From Betaproteobacteria bacterium (lineage in GTDB: Bacteria; Pseudomonadota; Gammaproteobacteria; Burkholderiales; Rhodocyclaceae): DNA of 64,000 nucleotides. How positions within the stretch are numbered: position 1 is the first letter of the stretch; the number at the start of each line of letters is the position of its first letter. Below, piece by piece: positions 9,992 to 17,842 of the stretch. The position numbers and the translations under genes are program-made. Below the pieces are notes generated by a model, which worked only from the letters and a program-made list of their open reading frames with translations, was not told the origin of the DNA and did not search any database. Location: the NCBI GenBank assembly GCA_012026885.1, contig VEPL01000025.1, positions 684,815 through 748,814 of the forward strand. Reading direction: 5' to 3'.

Positions 9992-10024
9992 ACCGGAAGC
10001 CGGACGATGACGCCGGCTTCCGGT
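9992..10024 (-). terminator. Strong hairpin after the ETF-ubiquinone oxidoreductase gene
   Basis: ACCGGAAGCCGG pairs perfectly with CCGGCTTCCGGT around a nine-base loop, starting eight bases after the upstream gene's stop. The following sequence, TATAATCCC, is a poor T-tract, so termination may be incomplete or the hairpin may mainly protect the 3' end. It directly abuts the fabI -10 box. Confidence 0.6.
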
Positions 10025-10031
10025 AATTTGA

Positions 10032-11675
10032 TCACATGTTGGGGTAGGTCGGTCCCTCGCCACCCTGCGGCACGACCCAGTTGATGTTCTGGGTCGGGTC
10101 CTTGATGTCGCAGGTCTTGCAATGCACGCAGTTCTGCGCGTTGATCTGCAGGCGGGGCGCACCGGCCTCGTCACGCAGGATTTCATATACGCCGGCCGGG
10201 CAGAAGCGCTGTTCCGGTGCATCGTATTGCGCCAGGTTGACGGCGACCGGGACCGAGTCATCCTTCAGTTGCAGGTGGCAGGGCTGGTCTTCCTCGTGGT
10301 TGGTGCTCGACAGGAAGACCGACGACAGCCGGTCGAAGGTCAGGACGCCGTCCGGCTTCGGGTAATCGATCTTCGGGCACTCGGCGGCCGGCTTGAGCTT
10401 GGCGTGATCGGGCGTCTTGTTGCGCAGCGTCCACGGCGCCTTGCCGCCGAAAACGATCTGGTCGATGCCGAACATAATCGAACCCAGCTTGAGGCCCTTG
10501 GCCATCCACGGCTTGAAATTGCGCGACTTGTGCAGCTCTTCGTACAGCCAGCTGTTCCGGAACGACTCGGGATAGGCGGCCAGCTCGTCATGCTGGCGAC
10601 CTGCGGTGACGGCGGCGAAGCAGGCTTCGGCGGCGAGCATGCCGGACTTGATCGCGCAGTGCGAGCCCTTGATCCGTGCGGCGTTGAGGAAGCCGGCGTC
10701 GTCGCCGACGAGCACGCCACCCGGGAAGGCCAGCTTGGGCAGGGACTGGATGCCGCCGGCGGTCAGGGCGCGGGCGCCGTAGGCGATGCGCTTGCCGCCC
10801 TCGAGGAACTTGCGGATTTCCGGGTGCGTCTTGTAGCGCTGGAATTCCTCGTACGGTGACAGGTGCGGATTGCTGTAGCCGAGGCCGACGACGAAGCCGA
10901 CCGCGACCTGGTTGTTCTCGAGATGGTAGAGAAAGCCGCCGCCGTAGGTGTCGGGCTGCATCGGCCAGCCGCCGCTATGGACGACGAGGCCGAGCTGGTG
11001 GCTTTCCGGGCGGATCTCCCACAATTCCTTGAGGCCGATGCCGTAGGTCTGCGGATCGGCGCCGTCGTTCAGGTTGAACTGCGCCATCAGCTCCTTGCCG
11101 AGATGGCCGCGGCAACCTTCGGCAAAGAAGGTGTATTTGCCGAGCAGTTCCATGCCGAGCTGGAAGTTGGGGCCTTCGGAGCCGTCGCGCAGGCGGCCCA
11201 TGTCGCCGGTGGCGACGCCGCGCACCGCGCCGTTGTCGTCGAACAGGACTTCGGCACCGGCGAAACCCGGATAGATCTCGACGCCGAGCGCCTCGGCCTG
11301 CTCGCCCAGCCAGCGGCAGACATTGCCGAGCGAGATGACGTAGTTGCCCTCGTTGTGGAAGCACTGCGGCAGCAGGCTGTTCGGCACCCGGGTGGCGCCG
11401 GTCTCGTTGAGGATGAAGAAGCGGTCCTCGCTGACCGGTGCGTTGAGCGGGGCGCCGGCTTCTTTCCAGTCCGGCAGCAACTCGGTGAGGGCGCGCGGGT
11501 CCATGACGGCGCCGGACAGGATGTGGGCGCCGATCTCGGCACCTTTCTCGATCAGGCAGACGGATATCTCGGCCCCTTTTTCGGCCGCCAGCTGCTTCAG
11601 GCGGATGGCCGAGGCCAGCCCGGCGGGGCCGCCGCCGACGATGACGACGTCGAAATCCATTGCTTCGCGTTGCAT
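10032..11675 (-). CDS. Electron transfer flavoprotein-ubiquinone oxidoreductase
   Basis: This enzyme passes electrons from electron transfer flavoprotein (fed by acyl-CoA and amine dehydrogenases) to ubiquinone in the inner membrane. The 547-residue product opens with an FAD-binding dinucleotide fold ([17 protein letters not shown]), followed by [16 protein letters not shown], and ends with a ferredoxin-like segment [13 protein letters not shown] that supplies cysteines for the single 4Fe-4S cluster. Length and domain order match the family. GGAGA lies five bases before the ATG. No etfAB genes are in the window, so its flavoprotein partner must be encoded elsewhere. A divergent thioesterase gene follows on the other strand. 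Confidence 0.95.
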   Translation of the reverse strand: MQREAMDFDVVIVGGGPAGLASAIRLKQLAAEKGAEISVCLIEKGAEIGAHILSGAVMDPRALTELLPDWKEAGAPLNAPVSEDRFFILNETGATRVPNSLLPQCFHNEGNYVISLGNVCRWLGEQAEALGVEIYPGFAGAEVLFDDNGAVRGVATGDMGRLRDGSEGPNFQLGMELLGKYTFFAEGCRGHLGKELMAQFNLNDGADPQTYGIGLKELWEIRPESHQLGLVVHSGGWPMQPDTYGGGFLYHLENNQVAVGFVVGLGYSNPHLSPYEEFQRYKTHPEIRKFLEGGKRIAYGARALTAGGIQSLPKLAFPGGVLVGDDAGFLNAARIKGSHCAIKSGMLAAEACFAAVTAGRQHDELAAYPESFRNSWLYEELHKSRNFKPWMAKGLKLGSIMFGIDQIVFGGKAPWTLRNKTPDHAKLKPAAECPKIDYPKPDGVLTFDRLSSVFLSSTNHEEDQPCHLQLKDDSVPVAVNLAQYDAPEQRFCPAGVYEILRDEAGAPRLQINAQNCVHCKTCDIKDPTQNINWVVPQGGEGPTYPNM

Positions 11676-11759
11676 GTTGTCTCCACGAATGTTGTGAGGT
11701 GAATTTCAATACGGTACAGTATGGAAACCGTCTCGACAACCCCCCGGAAAGTGTAGTCC

Positions 11760-12164
11760 ATGGAACACGCCAGAAAACTCATGCATGTCACCCGCATCCC
11801 CATCCGCTGGGGCGACATGGATGCCTACGGGCATGTGAACAACACCGTCTATTTCCGCTACATGGAGCAGGCGCGCGTCGAATGGCTGGAGGGCATGCGC
11901 TTCGCGGTCCGGCCGGGCGGCAACGGACCGGTCATCGTCAACGCCAGCTGTACCTTCCAGATTCCCATGACCTATCCGGGGACGGTCGAGGTGCGCACGT
12001 CGGTCGGCGCGATCGGCCGCTCCAGCTTCCAGACCCACGTCGAAATGGCCATCGGCGGCATGGTTTACGCCGAGGGCGCGGCCAAGGTGGTGTGGATGGA
12101 TACGCGCACCGGCAAGTCGGTGCCGTTGCCCGACGAGGTGCGCAGCGCGCTCGAAGGTGCCTGA
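11760..12164 (+). CDS. Hotdog-fold acyl-CoA thioesterase (YbgC/FadM type)
   Basis: The 134-residue protein is a single hotdog domain with the 4-hydroxybenzoyl-CoA thioesterase signature WGDMDAYGHVNNTVYFRYMEQAR, in which the Asp of MDAYGHVNN is the catalytic residue. Such proteins hydrolyse acyl-CoA or acyl-ACP thioesters; the chain-length preference is not readable. It lies 84 bases from the divergently transcribed ETF-ubiquinone oxidoreductase gene, which fits a link to fatty acid metabolism but does not prove it. dgt starts 20 bases after its stop and is probably cotranscribed. Confidence 0.9.
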   Translation: MEHARKLMHVTRIPIRWGDMDAYGHVNNTVYFRYMEQARVEWLEGMRFAVRPGGNGPVIVNASCTFQIPMTYPGTVEVRTSVGAIGRSSFQTHVEMAIGGMVYAEGAAKVVWMDTRTGKSVPLPDEVRSALEGA

Positions 12165-12184
12165 GCTCGGTTAAACTGCCGGCC

Positions 12185-13531
12185 ATGAGCCAGCGCAAGA
12201 CCTGGGAGAAACTGCTCTCCGCCGAACGCCTCGGCGCCGGCAAGGCGCCGCGCACGCCCGAACGCACGGCCTTCCAGCAGGATTATGACCGCATCGTCTT
12301 CACTTCGGCCTTCCGCCGGATGAAGGACAAGACGCAGGTCTTCCCGCTCTCCAAGAGCGACTACGTGCGCACCCGCCTGACACATAGCCTCGAGGCCAGC
12401 TGCGTCGGCCGCTCGCTCGGCGCCGTCGTCGGCCGCGAGATCATCGCCCGCCACGGGCTGAAGAACGTCGAGTCCGGTGATTTCGGTGCCATCGTCGCCG
12501 CCGCCTGCCTCGCCCACGACATCGGTAACCCGCCGTTCGGGCATGCCGGCGAGGACGCGATCCGCGAGTGGTTCCGTACCTCCGGGCTGCTCGAGCGGCA
12601 TGATTTCACACCCGCGCAGCGCGCCGATTTCATGCGCTACGAGGGCAACGCGCAGGGCTTTCGCATCGTCACCCGCCTGCAGAGCCCGACCAACCCGGGT
12701 GGCCTGCAACTGACCGGTGCCGTGCTGGCTGCCTTCACCAAGTATCCGCGGCCGTCGCAGGTCGATGGCGAACTGGATGGCAAGAGCGGCAGCAAATTCG
12801 GCTTCTTCCAGCAGGATGCCGCGGTTTTTCGCCAGGTGGCGCGGTCGACCGGACTCGTCGAGCGGATTCCGGGCACGGCCTGGCGCCGCCACCCGCTCGC
12901 CTTCCTGGTCGAGGTGGCCGACGATACCTGCTACCTGATCGTCGATCTCGAGGATGCCGCGCGCCTCGGCTTCGTTCCCTACAAGGACGCCGAGTGCCTG
13001 CTCGCCGACCTCGCCGGGAGCGCCGCCAGCGGCCGGCGACTCGATCGCCTCCAGGATCCCAAGGAGCGCATCGAGTACCTGCGTGCCAAGGCCATCGGTC
13101 GTCTGCTCGAAAGTGCCGCCGGCGTCTTTCTCGAGAACGAGGCGGCCATCCTGGCCGGCGAGTTCGACGAGGAACTGCTCGCGCAGTCGCCGGTCGCCGT
13201 GCCGCTGCAGGCCGTGCTGCGGCTGGCCAAGGAAACCATCTACACGGCGCGGCCGGCACTCGAGATCGAAACGGCCGGTTTCGAGGTGCTCGGGGCATTG
13301 CTCGGCCTGTTCACGCAGGCGGTCGAGGCCGGTGCCGGCGAGGGCCGCCTGACCACCCGCGAGCAGATGCTGCTCCGCCTGCTGCCGGTTCAGTTCCTCG
13401 GCCACGGCGGCAGGCCCGACCCGGATCCCTACGTGCGCCTGCTGCAGGTAGCCGATTTCGTGGCCGGAATGACCGATTCCTACGCGGTCGACCTCTACCG
13501 CAAGCTCAAGGGTTTCGACCTCCCGGCGTGA
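12185..13531 (+). CDS. dgt: Deoxyguanosinetriphosphate triphosphohydrolase (dGTPase, HD superfamily)
   Basis: dGTPases cleave dNTPs to deoxynucleoside and tripolyphosphate and shape the dNTP pool. The 448-residue protein has the HD-domain metal ligands in RLTHSLEAS and CLAHDIGNPPFGHAGEDAI, and the family-typical FRRMKDKTQVFPL segment. Length suits the bacterial Dgt family. The start follows the thioesterase gene by 20 bases. The last 26 bases overlap, on opposite strands, the 3' end of the cyclic-nucleotide-binding protein gene, with no room for a terminator between the two converging genes. Confidence 0.93.
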   Translation: MSQRKTWEKLLSAERLGAGKAPRTPERTAFQQDYDRIVFTSAFRRMKDKTQVFPLSKSDYVRTRLTHSLEASCVGRSLGAVVGREIIARHGLKNVESGDFGAIVAAACLAHDIGNPPFGHAGEDAIREWFRTSGLLERHDFTPAQRADFMRYEGNAQGFRIVTRLQSPTNPGGLQLTGAVLAAFTKYPRPSQVDGELDGKSGSKFGFFQQDAAVFRQVARSTGLVERIPGTAWRRHPLAFLVEVADDTCYLIVDLEDAARLGFVPYKDAECLLADLAGSAASGRRLDRLQDPKERIEYLRAKAIGRLLESAAGVFLENEAAILAGEFDEELLAQSPVAVPLQAVLRLAKETIYTARPALEIETAGFEVLGALLGLFTQAVEAGAGEGRLTTREQMLLRLLPVQFLGHGGRPDPDPYVRLLQVADFVAGMTDSYAVDLYRKLKGFDLPA

Positions 13532-14144
13532 CTGCCGGCGCCGGCGGTGCAGGAATCGCCCGCGCCGCCCGTTCGGCGATTATGCGCGTCAGGAAGGCGG
13601 CGAATTCGGGGTGCTCGAAGAAAAGCACCCGGGCCTTGGCGGCGCTGATCGCCCCCAGTTCGACGTCGCTCTTGCAGACCACGGTGTCCGAGCGCTTGTG
13701 GTCCGGCATGAAGACGCCGATCTCGCCGATGACCGAACCCGGACCCATGTCGACCTGGTGCGTCACCGCGGTCAGTTGTCCCCTGATCACGTAATAGAGC
13801 GTATCGGCCGCGGCGCCCTGATTGAAAAGCACGGTACCGGCCGGGAACTGCATGACCTTCATGAAAGGGATCATCGGTGCCAGCGACTTGTCGGCATGCT
13901 TGCTGGCGATGATGCGCCGGATCAGGCGTTTCATCTGCAGCAGGCGGGTGATGTTGAGCGGCAGCAGCAGGGTATGCAGCACAAGGATAGGCACCGCATG
14001 GGTCAGGGCGCCGTAGGTGATGAAGGCGACGTTGCTGCAGATCGCCACCATCCTCAGCTTGAGCATGGTCTGCAGGTAGAAGGTCGCGAGGACCAGCGCG
14101 CCGGCGATGTAGCCGACGATATCGACCGGATCGAGGGAAATCAT
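13506..14144 (-). CDS. Membrane protein with C-terminal cyclic nucleotide-binding (Crp-like) domain
   Basis: The 212-residue product has two or three membrane segments in residues 8-70 and a cyclic nucleotide-binding fold at about 85-195, with FPAGTVLFNQGAAADTLYYVIRGQL and the glycine turn in GSVIGEIGVFM. No DNA-binding domain follows. I see no clear Arg-Ala phosphate-binding motif after GEIG, so ligand binding is uncertain. The start ATG overlaps the stop of the upstream cysteine hydrolase gene by four bases, implying translational coupling, and an open frame running further upstream is simply read-through of that gene in another frame. The bacterial Popeye-like architecture is the nearest comparison I know. 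Function unknown. Confidence 0.75.
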   Translation of the reverse strand: MISLDPVDIVGYIAGALVLATFYLQTMLKLRMVAICSNVAFITYGALTHAVPILVLHTLLLPLNITRLLQMKRLIRRIIASKHADKSLAPMIPFMKVMQFPAGTVLFNQGAAADTLYYVIRGQLTAVTHQVDMGPGSVIGEIGVFMPDHKRSDTVVCKSDVELGAISAAKARVLFFEHPEFAAFLTRIIAERAARAIPAPPAPAVTPGGRNP

Positions 14145-14665
14145 GAGGCCAGCGCGGTGGTTGCCGGCTGCAGCGCGATGCGCGTGGACAACGCGTTGAG
14201 CGCGATGCGGTGCAGGATCTCGCTGACCGTCGTGCAGCAGTCGGTCAGCACCGTGATCCTGTATTTTTCCGCGCCCTTCGAGAGGGCGGTATGGGTGACG
14301 CAATTCTGCGTCATCATGCCGCAGAGCAGCAGTTCGTCGACACCGAGACCGGACAGTACCTGTTCCAGCGTGGTGTTGTGGAAGCTGTCGGCGAAGCGCT
14401 TGACGACGACCGGGGCATCCGGTGCGGCGGCGAGGATGCCCGGATGCACGGCAACGCCGGGCGTGCCGTCGTTGAAGAAGGGGGCGATGCCGCGTGCCGG
14501 GTCGGCGACGTGCTGGACGATGACGACCGGGATGCCGGATGCGTGGGCGCTGGCGATGGCCGCCTCGACGCACGCGAGGACGCCGTCGGCATTCCACAGC
14601 GGAAACTTGCCGTCGGGGAAATAATCGTTCTGCAGGTCGATGACGACCAGGGCGGGCTTGGACAT
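14141..14665 (-). CDS. Cysteine hydrolase of the isochorismatase superfamily
   Basis: The 174-residue product is a single isochorismatase-like domain. The catalytic Asp is in VVIDLQNDYF, the Lys in VVVKRFADSF, and the nucleophilic Cys in GMMTQNCVTHTAL. Members hydrolyse amides or vinyl ethers such as nicotinamide, N-carbamoyl compounds or isochorismate; the substrate cannot be assigned here. It is translationally coupled to the downstream membrane cyclic-nucleotide-binding protein and lies 25 bases after a small hypothetical gene, giving a three-gene minus-strand unit. Confidence 0.9.
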   Translation of the reverse strand: MSKPALVVIDLQNDYFPDGKFPLWNADGVLACVEAAIASAHASGIPVVIVQHVADPARGIAPFFNDGTPGVAVHPGILAAAPDAPVVVKRFADSFHNTTLEQVLSGLGVDELLLCGMMTQNCVTHTALSKGAEKYRITVLTDCCTTVSEILHRIALNALSTRIALQPATTALAS

Positions 14666-14690
14666 GCAGGTCTCCTCGGTAGGGCGGGAT

Positions 14691-14996
14691 CTATTCGAGA
14701 ACGCTCAGGAAACGGCGGCGTGCCGCTTCCAGTTCCGGGCGCGAGAATTCGTCGGCGCTGCGCAGGCAGGTGCGGTAGAAATCGTCGAAGGCCGCCCGCA
14801 CGGCCGCGGCATCGACCTTGCGGCGCGGACCTTCCTTTTTCTCGGCGGGCGGCGGATCGAGCGGCCGCAGCACGGCGTAGCGCGGGATCATCTGCTGGCC
14901 GCCGGCCTCGGCGGCAGCGGTGATCGGGCCGGTCTTGACGAAGACCTTGCCGTTGTACTCGAAGCGGGCGCCGATGGGCAGGTGTTCCAGTTTCAT
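14691..14996 (-). CDS. Hypothetical protein, 101 residues
   Basis: I do not recognise a named family. The first 55 residues look beta-rich (GARFEYNGKVFVKTGP, then MIPRYAVLRPL) and the rest is charged and helical, with a basic hinge KKEGPRRK between them; no signal peptide or membrane segment. The ATG at this position begins the structured part; an upstream in-frame start would run into the lexA promoter region. It is the first gene of the unit with the cysteine hydrolase and cyclic-nucleotide-binding genes, and is divergent from lexA, so the LexA box could influence it as well. Confidence 0.6.
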   Translation of the reverse strand: MKLEHLPIGARFEYNGKVFVKTGPITAAAEAGGQQMIPRYAVLRPLDPPPAEKKEGPRRKVDAAAVRAAFDDFYRTCLRSADEFSRPELEAARRRFLSVLE

Positions 14997-15040
14997 CGTG
15001 TTCCGGGCGGTAAGGACAGGGCCTGATTCTAGCTGAATCA

Positions 15041-15077
15041 TTACTTGCCAAAAACCGATTGCTGTATAAAAATACAG
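15041..15077 (+). promoter_or_regulatory. lexA promoter with a perfect LexA (SOS) box
   Basis: CTGTATAAAAATACAG at 15062-15077 fits the CTGT-N8-ACAG LexA operator exactly. It overlaps a -10 element TATAAA (15065-15070) that pairs with a weak -35 TTACTT (15041-15046) at 18-base spacing. The box lies 25 bases ahead of the lexA ATG, so LexA would shut its own promoter, and with it the closely spaced imuA-imuB-dnaE2 genes. Confidence 0.92.
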
Positions 15078-15102
15078 TTACCGATTCCCAGCCGAGGATG
15101 CC

Positions 15103-15705
15103 ATGAAGCTTACGCCACGCCAGCAGGAAATACTCGATTTCATCCGCAACACCGTCGAGGTGCTCGGCGCACCGCCGACGCGGGCGGAAATCGCCGCCGC
15201 CTTCGGCTTCGCCTCGCCGAACGCCGCGGAGGACCACCTGAAGGCGCTCGCCAAGAAGGGGGCGATCAACCTCGAGCCCGGCTCGGCACGCGGCATCCGG
15301 CTGGTCGAGCAACTCGGCCTGCCGTTGATCGGCAGCGTCGCGGCCGGTTCCCCGATTCTGGCGGTCGAGAACGTGCAGGGGCGTTATGCCCTCGACGCCC
15401 ACCTGTTCTCGCCGCGTGCCGATTTCCTGCTGCGCGTGCGCGGCCTGTCGATGATCGACGCCGGCATCTTCGACGGCGACCTGCTCGCCGTGCACAAGAC
15501 CGCCCAGGCGCGTGACGGCCAGATCGTCGTCGCCCGCCTCGACGAGGAGGTCACCGTCAAGCGCCTGGAACGGAGCAACGGCCAGATCCGCCTGATTGCC
15601 GAGAATCCCGATTTCGAGCCGATCGTGGTCAATCCGGCCGTCGTCGATTTCGCCATCGAGGGGATCGCCGTCGGCCTCATACGCGGCACGGTTTCGCCGC
15701 TCTGA
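15103..15705 (+). CDS. lexA: LexA repressor
   Basis: LexA represses SOS genes and cleaves itself when RecA filaments form on single-stranded DNA. The 200-residue protein has an N-terminal winged helix ([20 protein letters not shown]), the self-cleavage site Ala81-Gly82 in VAAGSPIL, the catalytic Ser116 in RGLSMIDAG and Lys153 in VTVKRLE. All functional residues are present. The E. coli-like LexA box ahead of it matches the operator expected for this subgroup. It heads a probable operon with imuA, imuB and dnaE2, the next gene starting 39 bases after its stop. Confidence 0.98.
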   Translation: MKLTPRQQEILDFIRNTVEVLGAPPTRAEIAAAFGFASPNAAEDHLKALAKKGAINLEPGSARGIRLVEQLGLPLIGSVAAGSPILAVENVQGRYALDAHLFSPRADFLLRVRGLSMIDAGIFDGDLLAVHKTAQARDGQIVVARLDEEVTVKRLERSNGQIRLIAENPDFEPIVVNPAVVDFAIEGIAVGLIRGTVSPL

Positions 15706-15744
15706 GCGCCTGCGGCGGCAACGCAGCCTGAGGCCGGGAATCCC

Positions 15745-16458
15745 ATGGCTGCCGCAAGCGCACCGCTCCCGCTGGACGCTGTCCTCGCCCGCGGCGATGT
15801 CTGGCGTGGCGACGCCCTGGCAGCATTGCCCGGGGCGGCGATCTCCAGCGGCTACCCCGAGCTCGATGCGGAACTGCCCGGGGGCGGCTGGCCGCGGGGT
15901 TGCCTGACCGAATTCCTGGTCGACCGCGACGGCCTCGGCGAAATCAGCCTGTTGCTCCCGGCCCTCGCGCGACTGTCGGGCGAGGGTGGCTGGCTGGCGC
16001 TGGTGGCGCCGCCCTGGTTGCCGCACGCACCGGCCTGGGCAGCCGCCGGCCTCGTTCCGGAGCGGCTGCTGGTCGTACGTGCCGGCCGGCACGCGGCCTG
16101 GTGCCTGGAGCAATTGCTGGCCTGCGGCGGTTTCGCCGGGGTGCTCGCCTGGCCGGGGGCGGACATCGACGCACGTGCCCTGCGCCGCCTGCAGGTGGCG
16201 GCCGAGGGGCGTCCGGTTTTTGCCGGTTTGTGGCGGTCGACCGCCACCGGCACGGCGCCGTCGCCGGCCCCATTGCGCGTTGCACTGGCGGCCGACGCCA
16301 CCGGTTTGTCGGTCCGCCTCCTCAAGCGGCGCGGGCGGCCGGCGTCGCGCACCTTGCGCTTGGGTGTCCCGCGCCCGGGAAGGAATTCGCGTGTTGTGGC
16401 TGGCCCTTCATTTGCCGAAGCTGCCGCTGGAAGCGCTGCCGCTACGGCAGCCGCCTAG
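15745..16458 (+). CDS. imuA: ImuA, RecA-like accessory protein of the SOS mutasome
   Basis: ImuA (also called SulA-like or ImuA2 in the literature) is a RecA-related partner of ImuB and DnaE2 in damage-induced mutagenesis. The 237-residue product has the family layout: ISSGYPELDAELPGGGWPRGCLTEFL near the N terminus (a degenerate RecA fold with no proper Walker A lysine), then LVVRAGRHAAWCLEQLL and a tail rich in Arg and Ala. Assignment leans on gene order, lexA before and imuB-dnaE2 after, as much as on sequence. Its last 68 bases overlap the start of imuB. Confidence 0.87.
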   Translation: MAAASAPLPLDAVLARGDVWRGDALAALPGAAISSGYPELDAELPGGGWPRGCLTEFLVDRDGLGEISLLLPALARLSGEGGWLALVAPPWLPHAPAWAAAGLVPERLLVVRAGRHAAWCLEQLLACGGFAGVLAWPGADIDARALRRLQVAAEGRPVFAGLWRSTATGTAPSPAPLRVALAADATGLSVRLLKRRGRPASRTLRLGVPRPGRNSRVVAGPSFAEAAAGSAAATAAA

Positions 16459-17833
16459 CGCGGTTGTCGCCCGCGGCCGGGTGTGGGCCGTCGATGCCGC
16501 CGCCGCGGCGGCCGGCGTGCTGGCGGGCCAGCGCTTGTCGACGGCACTCGGGCTGGCGCCCGGGTTGCGCACCTTTGCCGGTGATGCGGCGCGCGAGGCA
16601 CAGGCGCTCGCCGATCTCGCCTGCTGGGCCGGGCGCTTCACGCCGACCGTCGTGCCGGTGCCGCCTGCTGCCTTGCTGCTCGAAATCGGCGGCTGCCTGC
16701 GCCTGTTCGGCGGGGCGCCGGCCATCGTCGAAGCGGTCGTCGCCGGCTGCGCCGGGCAGGGCTGGACCGTCTCCTGGGCTGCGGCACCGACGCCGCTTGC
16801 GGCGCGCTGGCTGGCGCGCCACGGCGCTGCCCGCATCGTTGCCGGCCCGGACGAGCTGGCGGCAGCGCTCGCGGTCCTGCCGTGCACCGCGCCCGGCTGG
16901 CCGGAACGCAGCGTTGCCCGGCTCGCTTCCTTCGGGCTGCATCGCCTCGGCGACCTGGCGGCGCTGCCAGCTGCCGGCCTGCGTGCCCGTATCGGCAGCG
17001 ACGCGGTGGACGACCTGCTGCGCGCCCGCGGGGAATTGCCCGACCCGCAGCGCCCCTTCGTTTTTCCCGACGTATTTGCCGCCCGCCTCGAATTGCCGGC
17101 GCGTGTCGAGGATGCCGCGGCGCTCGCCTTCGCCGGCCAGCGCCTGCTCGCCATGCTGGCTGGCTGGCTCGCCGTGCGCCAGTTGCAGGTGCGGGTGTGC
17201 TCGTTGCATCTCGAACACGAGGACGGGCCGGCAAGCACCGTGGCGCTGCGCCTGGGCGAGCCGAGCGCCGACGAGGGGCGCCTGCTGCGACTCCTGCGCG
17301 AGCATCTCGGCCGGCTGCAGCTTGGCGCGCCGGTCATCGCGCTGGCGCTGAGCGCGGACGAAACCACGCCATTGGCGCCGGCCGGCCCCGGCTTGTTCGC
17401 CGAGGCAGCGGCGGGCGAGGGACGGCCGGCCTGCATCGAGCGCCTGCGTGCCCGGCTGGGCGAAGCGTCGGTGCATGCCGTCGGGCTGCGTGCAGAGCAC
17501 CGGCCGGAAGCCGCGACCATCGCGTGCGATCCGCTTGCCGATCCGGCACAGGGCGAATCGGCGCCGCTGGCGGGTTTTGCCGCGCCGCGCCCGCTCTGGC
17601 TGTTGCCGGTGCCACGGCCGCTCGGCGAGCGGGAAGGGCGGCCGCACTGGCATGGCCCGCTGGATTTGCTGACGCGTGGCGAGCGCCTGGAGAGCGGCTG
17701 GTGGGACAGTGGCGAGGCCGCCGCCATCGGCGACGTGCGTCGCGATTACTTCGTCGCCCGCAATCCGCAGGGGCAGTGGGCCTGGGTTTTCCGCGACGCG
17801 CGCGGCTGGTTCCTGCACGGCCTGTTCGCGTAA
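16391..17833 (+). CDS. imuB: ImuB, catalytically inactive Y-family polymerase homologue
   Basis: ImuB bridges DnaE2 to the beta clamp during translesion synthesis and has itself lost polymerase activity. The 480-residue product starts WLALHLPKLPLEAL where an active Y-family enzyme would have the metal-binding Asp and Phe-Phe, consistent with that role. Recognisable middle segments are FTPTVVPVPPAALLLEIGGCLRLFGG and the little-finger region. The GTG was chosen because AAGGAA lies five bases ahead of it and homology begins there; a longer open frame upstream is imuA in another frame. The overlap with imuA implies coupled translation. Confidence 0.92.
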   Translation: MLWLALHLPKLPLEALPLRQPPSAVVARGRVWAVDAAAAAAGVLAGQRLSTALGLAPGLRTFAGDAAREAQALADLACWAGRFTPTVVPVPPAALLLEIGGCLRLFGGAPAIVEAVVAGCAGQGWTVSWAAAPTPLAARWLARHGAARIVAGPDELAAALAVLPCTAPGWPERSVARLASFGLHRLGDLAALPAAGLRARIGSDAVDDLLRARGELPDPQRPFVFPDVFAARLELPARVEDAAALAFAGQRLLAMLAGWLAVRQLQVRVCSLHLEHEDGPASTVALRLGEPSADEGRLLRLLREHLGRLQLGAPVIALALSADETTPLAPAGPGLFAEAAAGEGRPACIERLRARLGEASVHAVGLRAEHRPEAATIACDPLADPAQGESAPLAGFAAPRPLWLLPVPRPLGEREGRPHWHGPLDLLTRGERLESGWWDSGEAAAIGDVRRDYFVARNPQGQWAWVFRDARGWFLHGLFA

Positions 17834-17842
17834 GGCGATGCG

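Noticed and set aside
13506..14597. A 363-codon minus-strand frame suggesting a fusion of two domains
   Set aside because: The N-terminal part is the cysteine hydrolase gene read in the wrong frame; the true protein begins at 14144.
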